Source of the DNA: Branchiostoma belcheri
Taxonomy: Eukaryota > Chordata > Leptocardii > Amphioxiformes > Branchiostomatidae
DNA length: 64,000 nt
Assembly (NCBI RefSeq): GCF_001625305.1
Contig: NW_017802824.1
Coordinates: 3,022,787-3,086,786, forward strand
Reading direction: 5' to 3'
The notes beneath the pieces are model-generated. The model had not been told where the DNA came from, made no database searches, and saw only the letters and a list, made by a program, of their open reading frames with translations. Made by a program: the position numbers and the translations under genes. Within the stretch, counting starts at the first letter, position 1; the number at the start of each line of letters is the position of its first letter. This document shows positions 11,265 through 20,200 of the stretch, piece after piece.

Positions 11265-11670
11265 AGGCCATGTTAATTTGATTATATAGATGGCATCCTC
11301 TGGGAACCCCAAAACTGATGCGAGCGTGCAAATAGAAAAAATTAAGCAACAAAAAAATTGCCTTCATTATGAAATCTAGGTGGTCATGAAGGTTGAACAA
11401 ATGACTTAACACACATATTCTATTTTATTGGCATGGTGAACAACATACTCTTCATTTTCATTCCTTCACATTTTCTTCTTGTCCTTTGAAATTGATTTTG
11501 GCATTCTGCGATATAGGTGTCGTTTTTAATTTTTTTTTTCAAGTTACGGCATATATTTGCTCTTTTTGCAACGACTTTGTACGATTTACAGTATGGTCGA
11601 TTTTTTTGGGAAACGGACTAAAATTCATGCGCGCGTGGATGTCATCCATATAATCAAATCAACATGGCCT
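11265..11670. mobile_element. MITE family 2, copy 1
   Basis: It runs from AGGCCATGTTAATTTGATTA to TAATCAAATCAACATGGCCT, with subterminal GATGGCATCC / GGATGTCATCC. It ends 45 bases past the gene B stop codon. On the minus strand it supplies an AATAAA at about 11424-11429, so it could provide the gene B 3' end. Confidence 0.82.
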
Positions 11671-11714
11671 ATAAGTGTTGACTAGTCGACCACGCACCGT
11701 TGCGAATTGCGCAT

Positions 11715-14700
11715 TTATTTCTTCTTCAGCATCTTGGTGAAAGCCATGATCTTCTTTGCTCCCTGCGGTCCGACGAACCTAGCCACACTCTGACGCACTG
11801 GTGGGAAGATTAGGAAAAAAGAAAATAGCGGTTTTAATCACAGATAACGTTCACTGTCCAGACCGTATATTTATCAATATCTAGTATAGAGTTTGTTTTT
11901 TAAAGGCATCCAATGCAATAATGTCAGGGCAGCAAAATAAAAACGAAAAATTTCTGGATGAGAAAATATGTCTAATATGGACATTTACTGCCATATGCCA
12001 TCATTATTCGCACTTGACGAAGTGTTTGAAATAGCCAAGAAACAAGGTACATCAGGAATCCTTTTATTTTTGGGGTACCACCAATAAATAACTAGAACCA
12101 GCGTACGATACATATCAAGCATCCATTTTCGCATACATTTTTGCCTCGTAGGATAGGGATTGGATAAAACTATAACATAAAAAGAATGACCAGAAAAATG
12201 GACTTTGGAAATCCAGTTTTTGACGCCCTAAAATCGCATTGGATGTCTTGCGCAATCAGTGTAGTGTCTATTGAAGCACGAACGTCCTTGATTGAAGATT
12301 GACGTTTCCCTAATACCGTCCTTTGAACATCAAGACTGCCGGCGCCACATGGCACTTATCGCCAATAGGTAAATCCAACTCCACAGTCACTAAAATATCA
12401 GCCCTGGTCCTGACGTAAGAGCAACTACGCGTTTGAATGGCACAGCCAAATTTACCTCTACAGTGTCGACGTGGACGGGCAAGACCTGTATTCAAGATTT
12501 AACTTACAGTATCTGACTCTGTAATCTGATGAAAACCCTCATTGTTTGAAATGCATTTAAGGAATCTTAGGGTGCGCCAGTGCGACGTCTTTTCTTTTTA
12601 TTTGATGCCATGTCTAGATAAGTAGTGTAAGGAAACGGATAGACAAATGGGCCACTGTTGTCTCCAGACATTCTATCGCTGGGGGCGCTGCATTTAGCCT
12701 GTCACCCATTCAGAACCTTCTCCCCGACTACTAACCAACCAAGGTTGGCTGAAGTGCGGGAGAAGTTTGGCCAAATTTAGTTTCCGCCTACTATTCTTAT
12801 ACCAATCGAATCGAATTTGAGTCAAATTTGAGCTCCAAAACACAGCTAATTTACTCCTGAACATGTACCAGCCAACTATTAGCCTCTACAAGGCATTGGG
12901 AGGCGGCTGGAAAGAGTGGAAATTGGCCAAATAGAGAGATAACATGCCGGGGTAGTTAGTCCGCGGTAAGAGAACAGTTTGCCGGCAAACTGTTATTTCT
13001 CTATTTGGCCGATTTACACTCCTTCCAGCCGCCTCCTGAAGCCTGGTAGAGGGTAGCCAACCATGGCATAATCTCCTGTCAACACCTGAATGTTTTAACG
13101 TTTTTAATCATCATTTGGCTGGCCCAGGCGAACACTATCCCGCCACAGCCGACCTTGCTCCCGACTTACTCCCAACCATGGTTTTCGCACTTTTGTCTCA
13201 CAGATATTAATATGCTATGGGATAGGCTTGATTCAACTCATAACATAAAAAGAATGACAAGAAAACTGAGAGAAAATTGACTTTGGAAATCCAGTTTTGC
13301 CGCCCTGAAATTGCATTGGATGCCTTTAGCAATCAAAGTACTTATTCCTACTCCTAACTATATAGTTGAGGGACTTCGACAGTGTTCGGGAGGCCCTATT
13401 CGGCTGTGTGAGAGACAGGGGCTTCAGTGGATATCGCCGCACGTCCTGGGGGATAACCAACCTCCACCAGGCCTTTCTACGGGAATACGGAGCGTAGAAT
13501 TCGGCAAAAAAAGAGAGTAAAATTGCCAAGGGAGTCCGGCCGCGGGGAGGTGGTTTCTTTCCCTCCGAAGGGGGATACCGCTCGGGGGTTGGGCCGGACT
13601 TGCCGCCGGTACACTTGGGCGTAGTCCCCGCTAGTCTGACCTCCTCAGGTCGGGTCGTAAAACTTACTGACATCGATATGTCCGACCAAGACCACCGTGC
13701 CAAAGAAAGGGTTGATTGCTAAGGCCCGGGGACTGTGTTCGCCTTGGACAGTCATTTGCTCGACCGGAGTAGGTACTAATTAACTAACTACAGTTTTAGG
13801 GTTTACACATCGAATGTTAGAGAGAAGACTTGAAAAATATTCCCAATATCCTGACGAACTAGCCTTAGTGTACATTCTAAGCTTCTTCTCTTCCAAATAA
13901 AAATGATGTTTATTTGACAAGAACATGCAATGGCCACGCCGACCAATCTGTGGACTGCGCCGTTATTAACAATAGTTTGCACAAAAGTTGCAGATATTCT
14001 ACACAATATTACTTATTTACTTCACCGTGGCATAGCGCCCAATACTCACTGATCAAGTCAGCTGTTCTAAAATATTTTCAGAACTCGCAAAGGTCTCTTT
14101 ATTAAATACATTAAATATTAGTATGCGTCGATTGTTCTAAAACGTTCATGCTAAAGAATTTGTACCATGTAGCATCCCATGTAGCGTTTAATCATTAGAT
14201 ACCATTAGATAAGGTTTATAGTTTAGAGAAGTAAAAGTGATGAAGACGTGTACGTACGTTTCATGTAGTCTTCAGAAGTCATGGTCTTAGAAGCACGCTT
14301 GATCCTTTTCAGGGTCTTCCCCGCCTCCTTACGGAAATCAACATCTGAAGACAAAAAAAAACAATAATCATCATTTAATATTACCGTAAGTTTAATATAA
14401 ATCGTGTTAGAACTGTGCGTAGACTAGTATTTTTTTTCTGTTCAACAAGTACAGTCCCTGTCACATTTCAGAACCCTCCCCAGACCACCAACCAACCAAA
14501 ATGTTGGCTAAAGTTCGGGAGCACTAGCCCGGCCAGATTCAGGCTACGCCTACCTTCCGATACCGATCAAATCAAATTTTAGTTAAATTTGAGTCAAACA
14601 TGACTGACTATTATACATCTACCACTCCTGACCCACTCCCAACCACCAGCCAACCATGCTCCAACCCCCTCCACACTCCCGAATGTTTGGAACATTTTGA

Positions 14701-15680
14701 AACATTCGGCTGGCGCAGCCGAACAGTAGCCGACTACCTCGCCGCACAACAGCCGACCTTGCTCCCGACCTACTCCTAACCATGGTTGGGGGGAATTTGG
14801 CAGTGTTCGGGAGGACATACATATGTGTGACAGGGGCTTACAACTTTAATATAGCAGAATTAACGTTTTAAAGTCACAGTTTCAAAATCAGAACGCGCAG
14901 CAAACAAACGCTAGTTACAGGTCGTGTATAGTCGACGTACCTTCCAACAGACTCTTGTCGGCGCCCGCAATCCTCTCCAGGTTATCCAAGTCTCGCTTCT
15001 CGAGCTGGCTCTGGAGTATTTCGTTCGCTGCAATAAGAAATAACAACTCTTTAAGTACGGTAAAATTTTCTTAGGGTCGCTCCGCTAACTGTAGGTTGGT
15101 GTTTCTACATCGCTACTAGTTGGAACAGTGAGGTTTCAAGTGCTGACGGGTCCTGGGCTTTTTGGCCTGGCGGGTATGGTGCTGCGTTTGCAAGCTAGCG
15201 GCCAGAGTTCGACTCCCCCTTAATGTTTCTGAGTGTTTCCGTTCTGCTCACCCCTGTACGGTACAGTGCATTGGTTTTCAATCAAACCCGGGCCTTGGCG
15301 ATGAGAGCGTCAAACCCTAACCACTTGTTACACGTACAGTCAACTGGTTAAAACTGCAAGAAATTAACATAGTGATTATCATGGCAAAACTAGAATTACT
15401 GCTATTCAGCTCTACATATAGGGCCCGGTCTCATTTCCACGGTAGCTGCAACAAGTACATTGAGGGCATTCTGAGGGCTTTCTTGGATATGAGTCACAAC
15501 ATTTAGCTGTCGCATGACAGAAAAAAATCCATCCTTTTTGACGGTCGGTTTTTTTTTGTTTCCAGTGAAGTTTTACGGCAGAAGATCGATAAATGTGACC
15601 GCGGATGAATACACACCTTCCCCGGCGAAAACAACCGCCACCAGGAGCCCCAACACCACCAGTATGGCCGCAGTCTTCAT
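11715..15680 (-). CDS. Gene B: small secreted basic peptide precursor, 4 coding exons, 106 aa
   Basis: Coding exons in order are 15680-15617, 15027-14941, 14344-14258 and 11797-11715, with stop TAA at 11717-11715. All three introns are GT..AG and phase 1. The ATG at 15680 opens a signal peptide, residues 1-19 (MKTAAILVVLGLLVAVVFA). Residues 22-50 are mixed-charge and probably helical. Residues 51-79 start D-V-D-F-R-K-E-A-G and are Lys/Arg rich, with KR63-64 and KR66-67. The tail ends in three Lys. There is no Cys. The two middle exons are both exactly 87 bases. The D-x-x-x-R-K-E-x-G module and the K-K-x-M-A tail match gene A, so the two are probably paralogues; gene B lacks the gene A micro-exon. 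The final intron holds several MITEs. The function is unknown. Confidence 0.72.
11903..12249. mobile_element. MITE family 3, copy in the last intron of gene B
   Basis: The left end AAAGGCATCCAATGCAAT and the right end AAATCGCATTGGATGTCTT form an inverted pair. Subterminal AGGGCRGCAAAA / TTTTTGACGCCCT also pair. The same family occurs at 13220-13330 (partial), 31491-32021, 36478-36889, 40670-40905 (partial) and 60172-60532. Confidence 0.65.
12695..13424. mobile_element. TIR element family 4 (CCCCTGTCACACAT), nested copy
   Basis: The left end AGCCTGTCACCCATT and the right end GTGTGAGAGACAGGGGCTT are inverted. Internal sequence includes the family signature CCAACCAAGGTTGGCTGAAG. It is interrupted by an inverted repeat at 12898-13036 and by a piece of MITE family 3 at 13220-13330. 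It lies in the last intron of gene B. Confidence 0.65.
12898..13036. repeat. Inverted repeat inside the TIR element
   Basis: The arms at 12898-12944 and 12990-13036 (GGGAGGCGGCTGGAA / TTCCAGCCGCCTCCT, then TTGGCCAAATAGAGA) fold into a stem of about 47 base pairs with mismatches. Confidence 0.75.
13500..13640. repeat. GC-rich segment, unidentified
   Basis: This stretch is much richer in G+C than its surroundings and contains an inverted pair (GTCCGGCC at about 13536 and GGCCGGAC at about 13594). The 125-aa minus-strand frame across it looks accidental. It may be another TIR element remnant. Confidence 0.35.
14453..14839. mobile_element. TIR element family 4, intact-looking copy
   Basis: It runs from AGTCCCTGTCACATTTC to GTGTGACAGGGGCTTA with inverted ends and the internal CCAACCAACCAAAATGTTGG signature. 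It lies in the gene B intron between exons 2 and 3. Confidence 0.75.
15135..15310 (+). mobile_element. tRNA-like SINE remnant
   Basis: A B-box-like GAGTTCGACTCCCCC follows a degenerate A-box region (TTTTTGGCCTGGCGGGTATGG). No cloverleaf can be drawn. It lies in the first intron of gene B. Confidence 0.4.
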
Positions 15681-15803
15681 GTTGGTCGCGGTCCGCCAGA
15701 CAGTGTAGCCGTACAGTTGGAGTCAGAGGTGTGATCTGTTCGAACTTGGCTGTGAGCCGATCTTAAAACTAGTCTGCTCCCAACAACACTTCTAAATCTT
15801 GCC

Positions 15804-15817
15804 TCTGCGCATGCGAT
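15804..15817. promoter_or_regulatory. NRF1-like palindromic motif upstream of gene B
   Basis: TCTGCGCATGCGAT is identical to the element at 3717-3730 upstream of gene A and lies about 124 bases from the gene B ATG. The flanking bases differ, so the match is confined to the motif. Confidence 0.5.
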
Positions 15818-15829
15818 CTAGAGTTTTTG

Positions 15830-17149
15830 GGGTGTATTCACGTGTGGCCAAACCTGACACTGACGTCACAAATCGTTGCCGAGGCCGCGAGAGAAGACTG
15901 AATCACACATGATTGATGTTTGTCCACTCTCTGATCTGTACGCCTAGCCTTAAGGCGACCATTACGCTGTCATTTGCTGACAAGGCCAATCGACAATAAT
16001 ATCCTTGAAATCCTGCCTCAGATCTCACTTAAAAGATGAAAATATATGCACTATAGTTTTTTTTAGAGCAGAATGCACTTTTTGAGTCACTGATCATAGA
16101 TATATATTATCAAGAGATTAATATTTCGCGCGGAACGTCTTTGAACATAAATTATAGAGCTTTATGATGAATGCCGTCCGGTAATTATCTAATTACCCTA
16201 ATGGGATGGAAAGATCCGATTTCGTGTTCTTGTCTGATGACCTGTTGACACCGCAGTCTGGACACGCACATTTTATATTTTTGCTTAGGTGACATAACGT
16301 TAACATTTCTATGTATCGTGTAGTATGCAGTTTCTGCCACTTCCGATGTTATGATGAGAGTAAAGATATGAGGTAGAAAAACCCGAAGGTGAATTGGAAC
16401 AGGTACGACGTAGTCTAACTAGCCTGAAGGCATGCGGGTACAGGGTCGCCGTTCTTTATTCTTTATTCTTTACTCAAATCGGCCTGGAGGCTACTTTTAA
16501 TTGAAGTCAAGCCGGGTGCGCCACAGCCGCCCAAGGGGTAGATGGGATTCAGTATCCGAACCCCTTGTCACACACGACCGAACACTGCCTACCCCCCATC
16601 CCCCTTAAACCTCAATTTCCCATCTAAGCCAGTCTAGCGGGGACCAATTGGCGCACAGCATTTAGGCTTAGCGCGGAACAATAGGCGCCCAGCAAGTTCA
16701 GCCACGTACGGACGTACAAAATTCTGAAAAACAGTCGACTTAAACAAGGACTGAGCCGCACCCTGCATCTGCTTGGAGAATCTGATGACGAGGTGTGGTC
16801 ATGTGATTATAACACATGAACTGTTTTCAACTGCACACCCAAGCAACATTATATCTTTTCAAAGTTGTCTTTTAATCTTCTTAAGTTCAATGAATATATT
16901 AAAACCTTACACAAACACTGTTAATTCTATTGCCCTCCTTACATGTGCTGCGGTCTACCTTTGACTATTCTAATTGTCCAAACTTGCGCTCTTCAAATTG
17001 CTTGATATTATAACAGGTCAAGAGTCAACCGTTCCACATGCTTGCCTACATGTGCCTGTGCATGACGCACAACCCGGGCGTCATTAAATCAACCACAGCC
17101 TTGAATATAATTGATACCAGTTTGACAACTTTTTCGTCCAAACCACGCC
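15830..17149. other. Region between divergent genes B and C
   Basis: Genes B and C point away from each other here. A CTTTATT repeat at about 16455-16480 begins a GC-richer dispersed repeat reaching about 16700. No exon was recognised. Confidence 0.5.
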
Positions 17150-17283
17150 TACGACATTGTTTTTCAGTCCTCACCATTAAAATTGTCCAGTCAAGTACTC
17201 AGTTGTACGTCTGTTCACTGAGATTGTTTTTCAGTCTTCGACATAAAATTGTTCCCTCGAGTCGAGTAGAGACAGAAGACAAG
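17150..17283 (+). promoter_or_regulatory. Gene C 5' flank with a short duplication
   Basis: ATTGTTTTTCAGTC occurs at about 17156 and again at about 17223, each followed by a diverged copy of AAAATTGT and a CAAGTAC/CGAGTCGAG segment. This is a roughly 67-base tandem duplication ending just before the ATG. The promoter or 5' UTR is probably inside it. Confidence 0.4.
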
Positions 17284-20200
17284 ATGAAGACCCTTCTGGT
17301 ACTGATCGCCGTGGCTGTGTTTGCAACAGTGACCGGTAGACCGGCAGAGGGCGGTAAGTTTGTCCAGAATTCAGATGTCTCTTTCTGGACGGCCGGAAAC
17401 CCCGTTTGGTATGCCCTCCTTCCACACGGAAATCGCCGCACGGTGTCGAGGTGTTCTCAACACTGGGTAGGATTGAAACAACGCCGTTTAGTAGAGAGTT
17501 GGTCAAGAATGTGCACTATTGAACTAGCCATGTGAAACTGAGTAGCATTGCCGTAAAGCGTACTACAGAATCTACAAATACTATTTTCATTTTGTGTCGA
17601 CATCGCGCTGTACCGCTGAAAATCCGCCATTTTTGGTGCTGCGGTGCCGCACGTAGTCCATACGAAAATCGTGCCCAGTTACACATTTCACTGTCCTATG
17701 GTACCAATTTTTGACCAACTTTCTACCGAATAGTGCTGTATAGCTCCTACCCAGTGTCGTGTCGTAACCGTGTGCCGTGTCGTAGCCGTGTGCTAGCTTT
17801 CTGACCGAGTACTTAGTAGTTGAATAAGAGCGAACAGGAAGTTAAAAGGTGTACAAAAGATATTGTGACGTGTAGTGCCTCTCATTTCAGCTTTGTCCCC
17901 CGAATGTTTTAACCACAGCTTTTTATCGAAGTAGTTACATGTTCTTAACCCAAACAATGGTTAGACGTAAACGTAAATGTATCGGACGGAGTTAAGAAGC
18001 ACGCAGAACCACACCGACAGCCTGTATTTTTAACCGATGTGACGCAGTACGAAATGTACTGGTGAATACAAGTTTATGAAGAAATGATCTTTATTTGCAC
18101 GTTCCTCCCCATGTGGATCGAATGCAGTAGTTTCACATGGATCATTTACGTCATTGCTTTTTTTTATAGTCCAACATTTCATGACTAGACATGGTGACGA
18201 CACACTCAAGTTATATCAACTTATTATTTATGCCGCCACCAACGCAGAGGACGAATGCAGGACAAGACAATACTCATTTTTACTGGAGTTAAGTGAGGAA
18301 AGTCGTGTAAAGTGCCTTTCCCAAGGGCTTGTCAGGACTCAAACCCGGGACCTCTTAGTTCCGAGTCAAGCACTCTGCCGCTACGCCGCACGACCCCACA
18401 GTCAATTTAGAATGTTCCTGGAAAGAAAACAATTAAAGCGATGCTACACTACATTTATCGTTTACAAAGCAGTAGAACATATAAGGATATGCTACCATTC
18501 AATCTATAGCTATAGTGGGGGTCATGTGGCGTAGCGGCAGCGTGCTCGACTTGGAATCAAGAGGCCCGGGTTCGAGTCTTGACACGCCACCGATCTTGTG
18601 CCCTTTGAAAAGGCACTTTACACGACTTTCCTCACTTAACTCAAGTGAAATTGAGTATTGCCCTGTCCTGTATTCGTCCTTTGCGTTGGTGGCGGCATAA
18701 AATAAGTTGATATAACTTGAGTGTGCTGTCACCATGTCTAGTCATGAAATGTTGGAATATGAAAAAAAATCTATAGCTTACATCTCTCGTCCCTCTTCTT
18801 AATTTGAACAGGTATATACAAACTCACAAAGTAGAATCAGTGATTTTACTGGTAGAGATTATGCCTGGAGTATGTAACGTTTGCTAAAAAAACAACTTCA
18901 AATTTTTATTCATGCCGTTTTAGATCAATGGATTGACTTGAAATTTAAATGTAACCCTACACTCTCTAACGAAGATAACTTTCATATGATCTGAATAATA
19001 TTTGATGTTACATAAAGTACAGTTCTGAAACAAGTACCCATTTTACAATGCATTGTTCTTCCGTTTTTGTCCACTATTTGTTGCCATTGCCATTCTCATG
19101 GAACAGGGCCCCGGGTTAGTGCGGGTAGACCTGTAGTCTGGCCCGGGAAGTCTGAACAGTGGGAGACGCAAATTTCCGTCTCGTAAACGGTCGTCGCTGG
19201 TTGATGCCATATCCAAGCACAATATACCTTATATTTGGTGTCTAAAAACGTTTTAAAAACATAATATGTACTTTAAAAGGCAACCTTCGAATTACAAATG
19301 GTATGAGTGAAAAAAGCACAAGCGCGGATTCGAACCCGGGTCAAAAAGCGTAGCTCTAAACCTATACCCCACCCGAAACATGGACCGTGCCGATACACTT
19401 TTAAAAAGATAGCCGTTCTGTGATATGGCATCGACCGTTTCAAATTCAAAAGGCGACGGCCGTTTACGAGACAGAAATTAGTGGAGACGACACGACCGGG
19501 CCATTCAACGAGTTTTTTTATTCCAACATTTCATAACTAGACATGGTGACGACACACTAAAGAGTGTCCCAGTGCACATTTCCTCAACTTATTTTATGCC
19601 GCCATCATGTACCAACGCAGAGGACAAATTTTCACTTGAGTTAAGTGAGGAAAGTCGTGTGAAGTGTCGTTCTCTTTGTCAGGACTCGAACCATGGACCT
19701 CTTGGTTCCGATCCAAGCTCTCTGCCGTTACGCCACACGACCACACATAAGTGAGTACTTGCATCTATGAGTGTCTGTGTTGACTGATGATGGGTGTTTA
19801 GTATCATGATAACGTGAACCTGTATTTCAGACCCAGAGGATCTCTCTAGGTGGGATGTGATCAAGCTGGCCAACAAGAGGGTTCGGGCACAGGAGGAAGC
19901 GATCGGCCATCAGCTGGATAACGGCGTGATTCTGGACGCGGTTATCGAGGGCATGAGGAAAGTCAACGGAGGAAGTACTGATGGTATGTCATCATGTTTT
20001 CTCAAAAAGGCCACAGCTAGTAATTTCTATGGATGACATCAGCGCGCGCATGGATTTTTTTCGCCTTATTTTGGGGGAGAAAAAACAAACAAGAAATTTT
20101 GTTGCCTTCTGACAGTGGTTCACATGCAGAAAATGGACAAAGATGTCTGTTGCCATGCCGGAACGTGGATGGCAAATACGTATATATGAAAAGAGGAGAC

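Noticed and set aside
13326..13703. 125-codon minus frame
   Set aside because: It crosses several repeat boundaries (family 4 end, MITE family 3 end, GC-rich patch).
17038..17535. 165-codon frame covering gene C exon 1
   Set aside because: Only the 17284-17353 part is coding. The upstream part is probably 5' UTR and the rest runs past the GTAAG donor.
18515..18600. tRNA gene on the plus strand
   Set aside because: It is part of a repeated SINE with a tail and duplicated target site; stems are imperfect.
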